Source: Asterias rubens (taxonomy: Eukaryota; Echinodermata; Asteroidea; Forcipulatida; Asteriidae). From it: a DNA stretch of 64,000 nucleotides. The notes beneath the pieces are model-generated. The model did no database searches, was not told where the DNA came from, and was given only the letters and a program-made list of their open reading frames with translations. Positions 44,401 through 54,740 of this stretch are shown one piece after another. Position numbers and translations under genes: made by a program. The stretch's first letter is position 1. Each line of letters opens with the position of its first letter. The stretch covers positions 7,242,554-7,306,553 of the forward strand of contig NC_047070.1 of the NCBI RefSeq assembly GCF_902459465.1, given 5' to 3'.

Positions 44401-46587
44401 GCCAACTTACAGGCTGTTTCCCCTGCTTCCACACCTAGAATTTAAAGTGAAATTTACTAACATTAAAGGCAGTGGACACTATTGGTAATTACTCAAAAAA
44501 ACTACTAGCATAAAACCTTTCTTGGACGAGTATTGGGGAGAGGTTGCTAGTATAAAACACTGAGAAACGGCTCCCTCTGAAGTGACGTAGTTTTCGAGAA
44601 AGAAGTAATTTTCCACGAGTTTGATTTCGAGACCTCAGATTAAGAATTTGAGGTCTCGAAATCAAGGATCTGAAAGCCCACAACCTCGTGTGAACATGGT
44701 GCGACCAGGGTGTTTTTTTCTTTCATCAATCAACGACCGATTGAGCTCAAATTTTCACAGGTTTGTTATTTTAAGATATGTTGAGATACACCAACTGAGA
44801 AGACTGGTCTTTGACAATTACCAATGGTGTCTTTAATACCAATAATAATAATAACATTTGTACAGTGCTTTCCACAGGCGTTTTAAAGCGCTTTAACATT
44901 GTTAGGCGACCAAGCGAGTCCAAATATTCACAGATTTGTTGGAGTCACACCAAGTAAGAATACTGGTCTTTGACAATTACTAAATGTGTCCAGGGTGGTG
45001 TTCACAAACAGTTAAGACTAGTCTTATCTTGAGTTAGGACGAGTTACATGTACTTGCCTAACTTAGGACTAGCCTTTTAATATCTCCTAGGCTTTGTGAA
45101 ACCCCAGATACCATGGAGATTGGAATTACTGCTTCAAGTCTGCTGCGTACATTAAAAATGCAGCACCCCCTTTTCACATTTTCTTGCTTGTGCACCACTT
45201 GAAGACATCCACAAAAGAACTTTTTTATTTGAGTAAGCAACATACGCACTTTCGTGGATACGGGCGCTGTAGAAGACTTTATATTTTAATAGATGTTAAA
45301 TTTGCATAGGAGATAAACGAGTATATAGGATTTGAGGCATTGCTTGGTGAGGTATCAATATATATTTGGTTTGCGGTAACACCATGTGTGTATCTACTGG
45401 CCAGGTAGAGTTTGTTCTTAGAGAACTGTCTTGCTTTATTTTACTACCGCGGAGGTTCGGGAGACTTTTCAGTTCTGAAAAGAACTGTCCTGTTAATTAT
45501 TATTAATTATTCGTTGTTATTATTATTATTACAACAACATGAACCAACCTGTGTTCATTGGCAGAACCTTGTCATATCCGAAGAGTGTTGTGACAAACTC
45601 TTCGTATTCACCCAATACATCAGCGTAGAACGCCCTCGATGTCAGAGTGAGTACTCCGGCCTGTTCTTGAAGGGCGCTGATGATCTTGGGATGACAGTGA
45701 CCCTGGTTAACCGCACTGTAGGCGCTCAAGAAATCAAAGTAGCGTTTGCCTTCCACGTCCCATACAAACACTCCTGCAAATTAAATGGAATTTCAGTTTT
45801 GTTGTTTTATTATTATTATTATTATTAACATCATTTATTCGGCCATTTCACAAAGTACAGTATAAACACAAGTTAAACATGTTTTACAGATCTTCCAGTA
45901 GGCCTACAGGCAAAATAGCAACTAAAGTACTGGTCCTGAAAAAAAGATGACTGACAGTAAGGTTTGGATACAACAAGAAACGTGAAGAATAGACGAGAGT
46001 AGATTGGGTAAGGACAGAAATTGGGGGTGGGAGAGGGAACAGCAGGGAATTAGGAACAATGACAACCCAGTTCAAGGTGGCTAAAACTAGGTGACATTAG
46101 CTACTTTTAAAGTAATTTTTATGAAGGGTTCCCTTCTCAAGTCCCCCAGTTGTCATGGCCAGTGTTGTAGCCACGGTGGCCAGTACTGGGCAGGCCTAAC
46201 CAGGACTCACAATATTTGCCCAGCACTTCAAGCAAATTTGATACATTGTGCCGCGCAGCACAGGTTTCAAATCAGGAACAAATCAAAAGTGTCCTCTGTG
46301 CATTGATCTGAGACAAACAGGCTTCTGACAGAAGCCTTGCTGGTAGAGCAGAAAGTGCTACTGTACCACCCCATATATACAATATGAACCTAATTTGGGT
46401 TACAAATCTTACCTTTGCCTTCTTTCAATGCAACCGGTAAAGGTTGGTAATTATGAGCGCCATATTTCTGCTCTCTATCAAACACCTGTTGGGCACTGAC
46501 TGACGCTACAGCACTCTGAAGCCTGACCCCCGATGCTGAGGTGACCCCTGGTACATGAAGCAAGCGTGAACACAATCTGGACAGCAT
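35477..46587 (-). CDS. OAT: Ornithine aminotransferase, mitochondrial (complete, 8 coding exons)
   Basis: OAT is a PLP enzyme of the mitochondrial matrix that moves the delta-amino group of ornithine to 2-oxoglutarate, giving glutamate semialdehyde and linking the urea-cycle, proline and glutamate pools. Exons in transcript order: 46587-46413, 45773-45549, 44434-44211, 42382-42260, 38993-38865, 37661-37548, 36757-36613 and 35640-35477 (stop 35479-35477). All are GT-AG and total 1299 nt, or 432 residues (human 439). The N terminus ([10 protein letters not shown]...) is Arg-rich without acidic residues, as expected of a presequence. PLP lysine K284 sits in [10 protein letters not shown]255 is in [10 protein letters not shown]172 in FWGRT, E227 in VEPIQGEAG and Y47 in GAHNYQPLP, matching human K292, D263, R180, E235 and Y55. 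The leader acceptor at about 46603 implies an unplaced non-coding 5' exon. The gene appears intact. Confidence 0.96.
35695..35895 (+). repeat. Penelope-terminus-like repeat with hammerhead-like core, copy 1
   Basis: CTGAAGA (35713-35719), stem GAGCAG / CTGTTC (35721-35726, 35733-35738) and GAAA (35739-35742) follow hammerhead spacing. Downstream, CCGGCTCTTTTCAGAGCC forms a hairpin. A diverged copy is at 63470-63640. It lies in OAT intron 7. The element class is an inference. Confidence 0.5.
35911..36191 (+). mobile_element. Family-A MITE, 3' truncated
   Basis: It starts TTTAAAGGCAGTGGACAC and runs as far as CCAATTGAGCTCAAAC, where it stops before the CACAGGTTTG block. Unrelated sequence follows. 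Confidence 0.8.
36190..36340 (+). pseudogene. Possible short coding remnant
   Basis: From the truncation point of the MITE a 50-codon open frame runs to a TAA at about 36338, with a basic/acidic composition ([18 protein letters not shown]) unlike the AT-rich intron around it. I do not recognise the family. It could be a processed-gene tail or chance. Confidence 0.25.
36761..36866. repeat. Microsatellites (AATTG)n and (AAATA)n at the OAT exon 7 acceptor
   Basis: About nine units of the pentamer run from 36761 to 36806, then a (ATAAA)n run at about 36827-36866. The first array directly abuts the exon 7 splice acceptor (exon edge 36757). Confidence 0.9.
36895..37080 (-). repeat. SINE, reverse copy
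   Basis: On the minus strand: head GGTTCAAGCCCTAGTCGTGA, AGCAAGACACTGAACCATGG, AGTTGGGGAGGTAG and GGATGATACCCAACCC. Same family as 16140-16400. Confidence 0.65.
37755..38110. repeat. Reverse SINE tail interrupted by a family-B element
   Basis: TATAGCGCGTTTCACAATAA, AATGCACTTTACATTAGTGCC and then, after 37982, GGTCATTGGGC and CAGCTCCCTGGGGAGTATAC are one SINE tail. Family-B sequence (GATTTCACGAAAA.., AACTCAAGTTAGGACAAG.., GAGTTGGGTGAAATAG) occupies about 37815-37982 in between. Confidence 0.65.
39473..39752 (-). mobile_element. Family-A MITE, shortened
   Basis: AAAGGGCACTGGACACC to GTGTCCAGTGCCTTTAA. The central hairpin is missing. It sits in OAT intron 4. Confidence 0.75.
41060..41860. repeat. 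Block repeat rich in TTGGTAA
   Basis: Two diverged copies of one block (CCGCCGTGTCTTCGTAAG / TTCGCCGTGTCTTCGTAAA, then GTTGGTAACAAATTC) are followed by two copies of a longer block (GTCGATTATCGTTAACATTGG / GTCGATTTTCGTAAGCATTGG, then TTGGTAACGTTGGTAAAGC, ATTGGTAAGGAGAGG, ATATTCATCTTCGCAAGAA-type). Order A-A-B-B. No coding role is seen. Confidence 0.65.
41878..42050. mobile_element. Family-B fold-back element, complete
   Basis: GGGGTGGATTTCACAAA to TTTGTGAAATCCACCCC. The interior alternates GTCCTAACTTAGGAC, CTAGTCCTA and GCAATGCTAAGAGATAGGAC / GTCCTATCTCTTAGCATTGC, so nearly the whole element is one hairpin. Confidence 0.85.
42427..42790 (+). mobile_element. Family-D MITE
   Basis: TTAAAGGGTCTATGTAAC to AGTACCCAAATCCTTTAAA with the inverted blocks GATAATGATAGTAGAAAGC and GCTTTCCACTATCATTATC. 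It starts ~45 bp upstream of the OAT exon 4 acceptor. Confidence 0.85.
43040..43270 (-). repeat. SINE tail, reverse copy
   Basis: TCAATGCGCTTTACATTAGTG, GGTCATTGGGCCAATAAC, CTCAGCTCCCTGGGGAGTAT and ACCCATTTATACCCCTG match the reverse complement of 5700-6010. Confidence 0.7.
43293..43650 (+). mobile_element. Family-C MITE
   Basis: TTTTAAAGTCATTGGACCC to GGGTCCAATGGCTTTAAAA, with GTTGTCCAAGGCCCACAC and the AATTCTCGTTAACGAGAATT hairpin. OAT intron 3. Confidence 0.85.
44463..44836 (+). mobile_element. Family-A MITE
   Basis: TTAAAGGCAGTGGACACTA at the left. The right end is slightly decayed (ACCAATGGTGTCTTTAA). The central hairpin GAGACCTCAGATTAAG / TTTGAGGTCTCGAAATC is present. It begins ~28 bp upstream of the OAT exon 3 acceptor. 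A ~75-bp fragment of the same family lies at 44918-44993. Confidence 0.8.
44995..45107. mobile_element. Family-B fold-back element, short
   Basis: GGTGTTCACAAACAGTTAAG to GGCTTTGTGAAACCCC with CTTGAGTTAGGACGAG and CTAACTTAGGACTAG inside. Confidence 0.65.
45361..45500 (+). repeat. Partial element related to family E
   Basis: It shares TTTGGTTTGCGGTAACACC and the hairpin AGTTCTGAAAAGAACTG with the fold-backs at 10141 and 18955 but ends in an ATT-rich run just before OAT exon 2. Confidence 0.5.
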
Positions 46588-46660
46588 GGTGGAGTGTAGT
46601 TTCTGCAGTTAAAAGAAAACCAAAAAAAAACAGTTTCAGGCCTTGCTCTCAAGCTTCTTG

Positions 46661-47034
46661 TTAAAGCCATTGGACCCTTTCGGTACAGAAAAAGCAAAAC
46701 AATTCACAGATTTGCAAATAATTTACAGGGTTTACAGAAGGTACTGGTGAAAGACTTCTCTTGAAATATTAGTCCATGACATGCTTTACTTTTTGAGAAA
46801 ACGGTAAAACAATATAAATTCTCGTTAGCGAGAATTACGGATTTTTTTTAAACACATGTCATGACACGGAGAAACGCGCGGAAACAAGAGTGGGTTTTCC
46901 CGTTATTTTCTCCCGACTCCGATGACCGATTGAGCCTAAATTTTCATTGGTTTGTTGTTTTATATATAAGTTGTGATACACAAAGTGTGGGACTTGGACA
47001 ATACTGTTTACCGAAAGTGTATAATGGCTTTAAA
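46661..47034 (-). mobile_element. Family-C MITE
   Basis: GTTAAAGCCATTGGACCC to TATAATGGCTTTAAAG with AATTCTCGTTAGCGAGAATT, ACACATGTCATGACACGG and ACTTGGACAATACTG. It shares its terminal TTTAAAG with the next family-A copy. It lies immediately 5' of the OAT start region. Confidence 0.8.
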
Positions 47035-47399
47035 GCCACTGGACACCTTTGGCAATTGTCAAAGACCAGTCTTCTCACTTAGTGTATCTCAACTATCTTA
47101 TAATGCATAAAGTAACAAACCTGTGAAAATTTGAGCTGAGTTGGTCGTAAAAATTTGGAGATTGGAAAAAAAAACACCCTTGTCACATGAAGTTGTTTGC
47201 TTTCAGATGCTTTATTTCGGCACCTCAAAATCTAATGAGGTCTCGAAATCAAATTCAAATAATTTAGTGGAAAATTACTTCTTTCTCGAAAACTATGTTA
47301 CTTCAGAAGTTCAGAGGGAGCTGTTTCTAACTATCAACAGCTCTCCATTACTCATTACCAAGTAAGGTTTTATGCTATTTTGAGTAATTACAAATAGTG
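47029..47399 (-). mobile_element. Family-A MITE
   Basis: TTTAAAGCCACTGGACACC with CAATTGTCAAAGACCAGTC at the left and GAGTAATTACAAATAGTGC at the right, where the end is cut short. The central hairpin is partly kept. Confidence 0.75.
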
Positions 47400-47857
47400 C
47401 AATTAAGTGGCCGACCCGGCTAATAAATTAACTCTGGGTTTCACTACGTGTACAAGTGTATCTTTCTGATGCATTTATGGTAGCAACCACAACCAGTATA
47501 AATAGGCAATTGAAGTTACACTCAAACAATCAAAAATAAATTAAAACTGTAAAAAAAATGTATTATTCACATCTGACGGGAAGAAAAAGGAGCACTTTAA
47601 ACAAGGAAGATCACCAAGGGAGTCTACAATGTACATGTATGGTAGTTCGTCTATTTAATAGGCTGGTACAGTGTACCTGCAGTTCAGCGCTTGGTGAAAA
47701 AAAAAAGTGCTGTAACCCTCCCGTCATCAGGAGGAGGGTTGTAAAACGTTATCGCAACTAGATCTGATCATGATCAGATCAAGCTTTTTAATATGGCCAT
47801 GACTGAACTTTTACGCTGTACCACGCATGTGTGAAAATCAAACATTTTCAACTGAAC

Positions 47858-47992
47858 TGGGTGCCGAGTTTGTATTTGTGCATGTGCCGAGTTTGTGGGT
47901 GCCGAGTTTGCAAGGAAGGTGTCGAGTTTGTGGTTGCGAATTTGTAAGGTGCCGAGTTTGCAGGTGCCGAGTTTGCAAGGTGCCAAAGTGAC
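47858..47992. repeat. Minisatellite of GTGCCGAGTTTG
   Basis: Eight or so irregular copies of G[T/G]GCCGAGTTTG separated by 2-14 bp (for example GTGCATGTGCCGAGTTTGTG, GGTGCCGAGTTTGCAAGG). It lies upstream of OAT. Confidence 0.8.
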
Positions 47993-48145
47993 TGGTACCC
48001 ACCACACCAACCAATGACAGCGACAACAGTGTCACAGACAGAGAGAGAGAGTGTGAGTCAGCTGTGACACACGTCGTACACACGGAATTCGTACACACAC
48101 CACCCATCAAACACAACAATTCATCGAGACATATTTTTTTTATTT

Positions 48146-48330
48146 TAATGATCTTCCCATCAAGGGAACTCGGCAAACTCCCACAAAGGGATATAACACC
48201 AGGCTGGTAACACTAAGTTCTAACACTAAACAGCCAATCTCTCTCACAACCAAACATAACTTCATTCAAGTAACGCATGATTTACTTTACATACACAAAT
48301 CAAGATGTGATTCATAACAAGACGACAATA
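48146..48330 (-). repeat. SINE, reverse copy of the 2555-2838 family
   Basis: ATGATCTTCCCATCAAGGGA, CTCGGCAAACTCCCACAAAG and AATCTCTCTCACAACCAAAC match the reverse complement of the SINE tail. Confidence 0.65.
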
Positions 48331-49010
48331 ATGGAATGTTTATTCAGATATAGACCAAAATGTACGACAAAATCTATCTTTCCACCCAAAGCCTGGCAAA
48401 TTTGATCACTTATTTTGTTAATCACATTGTTGTTTGATTGATACTTACGAATATAATGTGCTGACCAGGGTGAAAATAATGATGAAATCACGTGTCACTT
48501 TTTGTTTGCTACGAGTCGAGTACGACGTCTCTCTTTTTTCACTTTTTTTTACTAAAAACATAGACACCAGCGCGTTGGAAACTACTAATGCGTTTAAGAA
48601 GTCGAGGTGCAAGACGTCATGCGATGAACGCATTTGAAACCAACGGAGGGCGCTATTTATTTGTATGTATCTCCACGGGGATGTATTAAGTTGTCGCACT
48701 ATACGCTACAACTCGACTTTCGCATGGTAGAGAAGTTGCGTGCATTCTAGAGGGGCTAATTTAGATATTAATTAGTGGACCGATTGAGCTTACTCCAAAG
48801 TGTGCCCCAGGTATGGTGTATCAGATTATGGAATAAAATTTCATCTGGTATTAAACATACGCCAAAATTCTACCCCCTTTCCTGTTCCTATTTTCCATAA
48901 TTTCCGGAATACCCGGCCATCCAGCTCGTCCTCGGTTTGTACTCAAGAAAGTCGGACCAGAAACGTAAACGCGGCTAACTTCAGCTCGGTATCGTAACCC
49001 AGAACGCATC
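48330..49010. other. Intergenic stretch, nothing recognised
   Basis: No coding exon or repeat copy was recognised. A possible OAT 5' non-coding exon could lie anywhere from 46700 to here but shows no decisive signal. Confidence 0.35.
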
Positions 49011-49011
49011 A

Positions 49012-49480
49012 CTACATAGAACGTTTGGGCCAACGGACCACTTTCATCGTTGGGTGGGCCAACGGAACACTTTCATTGGACCAACATTGGCTCAACATTG
49101 GGCCGGGCCAATAATGTCTTATGTTAAAACATTGAATCAATATCAGGCAAACGTAATTGAACATTGAGTCGACGTTGAGCCTATCAATTCTGCCATCAAA
49201 ACAGTTTTAATTTCGGCCAACGTTGCCTGTCAACGTTGACCCAACATACTTTTGCTCAGAGGAGTTACGTTGGGCCAATCTAAAAATTGGGCCATCGTTA
49301 GCCCAACGCAAACATTGGCCATCGTAGAACCAACAAAATGATTATGTTGGGCCAATGTTGATTACCAATATTGGCCCAATATACTTTTGCTCATCGGCAT
49401 AACGTTGGGCCAATATTAAAGTTTGCCCAACAATGGCCCCACTAATAACGTTTATGTTGCCCCAACGTTGGGCCAACGTA
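49012..49480. repeat. Degenerate palindromic array of CGTTGGGCCAACG type
   Basis: More than fifteen variants of TTGGGCCAA, CGTTGG and CCAACG occur in both orientations within ~470 bp, e.g. TTTGGGCCAACGG, ACGTTGGGCCAATC, ATGTTGGGCCAATG, CGTTGGGCCAACG. Two longer echoes share ATACTTTTGCTCA at 49247 and 49381, suggesting a ~130-bp unit. Confidence 0.75.
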
Positions 49481-49557
49481 TCACTGTTCAAATGTATTGA
49501 CTTTGAGATTATCTTTCTGTTAATGTAGTGAATGACCCTTACGATTAATTCAATAAT

Positions 49558-49622
49558 TGGGCCGTGTCCGAAACGGCGACTTCGGCTACAGAGCTACGGC
49601 TAGATCAATTCGGACACGGCCC
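49558..49622. repeat. Short GC-rich hairpin
   Basis: GGGCCGTGTCCGAA at the left and TTCGGACACGGCCC at the right form a perfect 14-bp stem around GGCTACAGAGCTACGGCTAG. Confidence 0.8.
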
Positions 49623-49988
49623 ATGAATGCTATTCGGGAACCATTGTAAATATTCAACAACATGTTGAAAGTCTAAAAAAACAATTAGATATCATTTTAT
49701 TTTCAGACATTTTTTAAACTTCAGATATCTTTTCAATTTGAGTTGGTTAGCCGTTTGGGATTGTTGCTTATAACTCCATGGTTGTAGATAGAACACCGAA
49801 CATATTACAAGCTCAAATTGAAAAAGGGGCGTTTTATTCTCGTCTCGACAAAAGTAAAATCAACTCCCGCCTATAAAAGTTTGTACAAGAAGGCTGAATG
49901 AAATGTTAGAACAATAGGCCCGATAACAATTCTAGGAAAGCACAAACACGACCAAACTCTCCGCCGCGCGCACTATCTCCTTTGCCCA

Positions 49989-50550
49989 TTAAAGGCAGTG
50001 GACACTATTGGTAATTACTTAAAATAATTGTTAGCATAAAAACTTACGTAATGAAGTTATGGAGAGTTGTTGATAGTATAAAACATTGTGAGAAACGGCT
50101 CCCTCTGAAGTAACGTAGTTCGAGAAAGAAGAGAGTTTCCACTAAATATTTGAATTATTTCGAGACATCAGAATTAGATTTTGATGTCCCGAAATCAAGC
50201 AACTTCGACGGCCAATTGAGTTCAAATTTTCACAGGTTTGTTATTTTTTCGCATAATATGTTGAGATACACCAAAAAGCGTGAAGACTAGTCTTTGACAA
50301 TAGACCCTTCCCATGAAATAATATGTAAATTGCACATAGCGCGTGCGCACTAACGTTTTGGTTGGCAAAATGAAGGAACATCGCGCTGTTTTGTACACGG
50401 CTAATGGTGCGTGACGCGGACGCGATTGCGCGTCTGCTTAGTGCACAACTCTATGGCGTTTGCCAACCAACAAGGTCTGTACGCATGCGTGAATGTGATT
50501 AGCATATTTCATTGGAAGGGTTCATTACTAATAGTGGCCAGTATCTTTAA
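49989..50550 (+). mobile_element. Family-A MITE carrying a nested insertion
   Basis: TTAAAGGCAGTGGACACTA opens it. The usual right end GACAATTACCAATAGTGTCC is split: GACAATA, then an inserted block (50304-50526), then CATTACTAATAGTGGCC. A fragment of another copy follows at 50651-50740. Confidence 0.75.
50304..50526. mobile_element. Nested TIR element AGACCCTTCCCATGAAAT
   Basis: Left GACCCTTCCCATGAAATAAT pairs with right ATATTTCATTGGAAGGGTT. Inner inverted pieces include GCGCGTGCGCACTAACG and TTGGTTGGCAAA / TTTGCCAACCAA. It is GC-rich relative to its host. Confidence 0.7.
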
Positions 50551-50739
50551 GACTATTAAGCTGTGGAGTCTAGTCATTCACCACAATGCAAAGTATACCT
50601 TTGGTTTTTGGATCAATTTGATTGCTTTAATCAGTGTTATACAATGAAAATAGGACACCTTTGGTAATTGCCAAAGACCAGTCTTCTCACTTGGTGTATT
50701 TCAACATTTTAGACAAAATAACAAACCTGTGAAAATGTA

Positions 50740-51914
50740 TCCATCCAATTGGGATGAGTTCAATTGGGATGGGCTACACTAGAACAGTGCAGTGTCCGGG
50801 TTGGAATAATTGATTTTGCCTATAAAGTGTAAATAATGATAAATTATTAGGTCATGACTATAATTTTCCAATTTAAGATCTATGTAGGTACGGTATAGAC
50901 ATACGTCACTCAATGGGATACGTGTGGGGTCAACTTCCTACTATGACCCGTGTGTCCTGGAAGAAGGACGTGACGTCATTTTTATCTGAGAAATGTCGTA
51001 AACAAGTAAACAACATTGTTTTGGGGCCTATTAAGACCTGTCATATTTGTTTTATTGTTGTAAAATAAATAATAACAAATCAAAGCAAAAAATAATAATC
51101 TGTTTCGACAAATGAATGTGACAATGGGAGATCAAAAATAGGCGTGTCCCATATCAAGTAACCCATACTTCGAAAATAAACAACTTGTGACTCGAAAGTC
51201 GAAAATGTGGCAAATTCAAACTTGAAAATGGAAACATTATGTTTTATCAATACAACTGAGCGTGAGAGGTTTTCTGCCGTCCATCAGTCATCACGGAACG
51301 TTAAGTTCTGCTGGGAAAAGGGGCTATTTTAGCAACAAAATGTTAAAATGATTCGCTGTATGATTTTTGAGGTCAGAAACCCCCTTTTTTTTGTTCCTGT
51401 GGTGTTTTTGTTTAATTGTACGTTTTATTCATTTATGTTTTAGCTCCTACTTCATTGTTTTAAAAGTTGCTCTCTGTACCAGTTTCAGTTTGGCTGTTGA
51501 GGGTTTTTAGTCCATTCTTGTTTGGCTTTTTTTTTTTTTAATTGTTGTCCCTTCCTCCTGTTGTTATGGTGTTTTATTGTGTGTGTTGTTTTTGCAATAA
51601 TCTGGATTTGCTTTTGTTTTAATGTTTTCTTATGTGTTGTTTTTCAATGTTTGCGTGCAATCTCCTTTTTATATTATACAATTAAATTTTTTATCGTTGG
51701 CAGGGGTCTGGTTTTACACATCTTTTGATGACAGTTTTTTTTTTTTTTTTTTTAACCTTGACAGCCCCTGAACAACTTGTAATAATTGCATATGTATAAA
51801 GATTTAAAATACAATTAATTAAAATAAAATATTGTTCACCTTCTGCTATCGGGACAAAAGTGCTTTAGTGTACCAAAGGGCTTAGAGCCAAACGCATTCT
51901 TTTAGGCCCACAAA
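50740..51914. other. Intergenic stretch, nothing recognised
   Basis: T-rich on the plus strand from about 51370 to 51750 (several poly-T runs). No gene, RNA or known repeat recognised. Confidence 0.4.
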
Positions 51915-52384
51915 ATAAAAGGCACCGAACACCACTGAACATTACTCAAAATAATTGCTAGCAAAAAAATCTTACTTGGTAACGAGCAACGGAGGAGCTG
52001 TGATAGTATAAACCATTGTGAAAAACAGCTCCCTCTGAAGTAACGTAGCTTTTGAGAAAGAGATAATTTCTCACTTAAATACTATTTGAATTGAATAAGA
52101 GACATTTTCTAAGGTCTCGAATTCAAGGCATCTGAGAGCACAAAACTTGTGCGACAAGTGTTTTTGTTCTTCCACTATTCTCTAGCAACTTCGAAGACCA
52201 ATTGAGTCCAAACTTTCACAGATTTGTTATTGCATGCATATGTTGAGATGTATACAACAAGTTAGAGTACGGTTTTGGATTTCACACAGAGTTAACGATA
52301 GTCTTTTCTCGAGTTATGACTAGCCTTGAGTTTTAAGATATACCAATTAAGAAGACTGGCCTTTGACAATTACCAAAGGTGTCC
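51915..52384 (+). mobile_element. Family-A MITE with a family-B fragment inside
   Basis: AAAAGGCACCGAACACCAC to TTACCAAAGGTGTCCAAC. Between GTTGAGATG and GAAGACTGGCC there is a ~75-bp piece (GGATTTCACACAGAGTTAAC, TCTCGAGTTATGAC) of family B. Confidence 0.7.
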
Positions 52385-52529
52385 AACGACACGAGGAAGG
52401 AAACATTCATCAATTAAAAAATAAATAGTTAGTCTAGTCTTTCGAGTTCTACTTCAATGGTATCAGGTTATTAAACCTGAATGGTGCAATACACTATTTA
52501 GAAATTTTGTGAAGTTAAGTTTTTTTCTT

Positions 52530-52925
52530 TATAGGCAGTGGACACTATTGGCAATTGTCAAAGACTAGCCTTCACAGTTGGTGTGTCTCAACATATACAT
52601 AAAATAACTAACCTGTGAAAATTTGAGCTCAATCGGTCATCGAAGTGGCGAGATAATAATGAAAGAAAAACACCCTTGTCACACGAAGTTGTGTGCGTTT
52701 AGATGGTTGATTTCGAGACCTCAAGTTCTAAATCTGAGGTCTCGAAATCAAATTCGTGGAAAATTACTTCTTTCTCGAAAACTATGGCACTTCAGAGGGA
52801 GCCGTTTCTCACAATGTTTTATACCATCAACCTCTCCCCATTACTCGTCACCAAGAAAGGTTTTATGCTAATAGTTATTTTAAGTAATTATTGAGTAAAT
52901 TACCAATAGTGTCCACTGCCTTTAA
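52530..52925 (-). mobile_element. Family-A MITE
   Basis: TTATAGGCAGTGGACACTA with TTGTCAAAGACTAGCC at the left, GTGTCCACTGCCTTTAA at the right. Its central hairpin TTTCGAGACCTCAAGTTC / AATCTGAGGTCTCGAAAT is perfect over most of its length. Confidence 0.85.
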
Positions 52926-53651
52926 CTGTAGGTGAACAAAATAGTATACTGACTGCGACATTATTGTTCGTGCCAACCAAAAAAATATGTTCGTCAGAAT
53001 ATCTATAGATATGGTACTGGGTGTCATGGAATTTTACAGTGAATAATGGTAACTTCCCGTTGAATGAGAGGGTTGTTTTGTGTTCGACTATTCATGCGAG
53101 AACCAAAAATGAAACTAGTTCAATGGCATGACGGAAGTTCTGCATTGGAAAATGGTGTATACGCTGTGACCTTCTAACGCAGGTATTTCAACGAGCAGTT
53201 TGGCACAAGGAGGAAAACAAATTGTTGGGCTGTAACCCGTTCTAAATCTACCGCTTTCCGTATCCGTTCGGCTTGGCCAAACGGTAGTTCAAACATCCGC
53301 ATACGTAGGGCACTTATTCATTAGTTTATTTCTAGAAAGTGTATAAGGAAATAATAAATATATCAAAGAGCCAGATAGACAGCTTTGGAATATTCCTCAC
53401 CAGTTATAGCTGAAGAGCAGTTGTTTGCGTTTAGAACCAATGGAAACAAATAGAACCGAGTGATAACTTCACAAGGTAAGTTCAGTGCTTAATGTGAATG
53501 ATATTCTAAAGCCCATAACGGCCACTGGCGGATTTACAGGGTTGCCGATTTACATGTTCATATTATTAGGTTATTACGCATTGCACTGATCGATCAAAAA
53601 AGGTAAGTTACGTTTGATTGCCTCACGTTATCAGAAGAATTGCGTACAGAG
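52926..53651. other. Intergenic stretch, nothing recognised
   Basis: No gene or repeat recognised. Base composition is ordinary for the window. Confidence 0.35.
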
Positions 53652-54030
53652 TTAAAGGCAGTGGACACTATTGGCAATTACTCAAAATAAATGTTGCCAT
53701 AAAACCTTAATTGTTAATGACTACATATGGGGAGCTGTTGATAGTGTAAAACATTTTGAGAAACGGCTCCCTCTGAAGCAATGTAGTTTTCGAGAAAGAA
53801 GTAGTTTTCCACGGCGAGACCTCAGAATTAGATTTTGAGGCCTCGAAATCAAGCATTTAAGAGCACAACTTCGTGTGACAAGGGTGTTTCTTATTTCATT
53901 ATTATCTCGCAACTTCGACGACTGATTGAGCCCAAGTTTGTACAGGTTGGTTACTTTATGCATATGTTGAGATACACCAAGCGAGAAGACTGGTCTTTGA
54001 CAATTACCAATAGTGCCCAGTGTCTTTAAC
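53652..54030 (+). mobile_element. Family-A MITE
   Basis: TTAAAGGCAGTGGACACTA to GTGCCCAGTGTCTTTAA with GAGACCTCAGAATTAG / TTTTGAGGCCTCGAAATC in the middle. Confidence 0.85.
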
Positions 54031-54469
54031 TTTGACAACCGTTGTTATTTATAACGGGACACAAGAAACGAAGGAAAAAAGTGTTCGCTGTACTTCGATG
54101 CTGACTGGATGGAAACATTCATGTCAGTTTTTATTCCATGCTATGCGTCTATTAAGAATCGTCTTTTCAGATATCACGAATGTCGCATATATAACATAGG
54201 GTCAGAATGGGTTGGGGGGGGGGGGGGCGTTCGATAGAGTGCCGAAAAAAATTTGTGATTTTCCACTTCTATTCCATGTGTCTGATACGTACCACTACGC
54301 CATATGATGTACAGTGGCAGACCTGCACAAAAACTTTTAGTTGTGTGTAATTGTTTGTTATTTTGTATAACTGTTTATTTCTGTATTATGTGATGAGAGT
54401 TGGTGAGTGGGGGGGGGGGGGGGGGGGGTAATCAAAGGGGTTTGTAAAAGGGTACAAACCTTCCATATA

Positions 54470-54740
54470 CAATTTTGTGTTACCCTGCCACCGATGTGCA
54501 TTGGGCATTGCATACTCAGTACTTGTCAGAGTTCTGTGAAGAAAATCCCCAAGTAAATCACTCCCAGTGGGGTTCAAACCCACGGCCTTTGCATTGCTAG
54601 AGCAATGTAAGTGGTTAGACATTATTGTAGTGGTAGTTGATATCTTCTCCAGCAATGCAAAGTCGTGGGTTTGAATGCGCCAGAGTAATTTCATGTGGAT
54701 TGTTTTTCACAAACCTCGGGAATGAGTGTCCAATGGTGTA
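54470..54740. repeat. tRNA-like repeat, two heads facing each other
   Basis: A minus-strand head (GGGGTTCAAACCCACGGCC, CATTGCTAGAGCAATG) and a plus-strand head (TAGACATTATTGTAGTGG, GTGGGTTTGAATGCGCCAG) occur within ~130 bp, with the CACCGATGTGCATTGGGC tail at the left. Same family as 8780-9345 and 29626-30048. Confidence 0.55.

Noticed and set aside
47774..48176. Open frames with repeated LGT/KLGT or TRHL words
   Set aside because: They are translations of the GTGCCGAGTTTG minisatellite.
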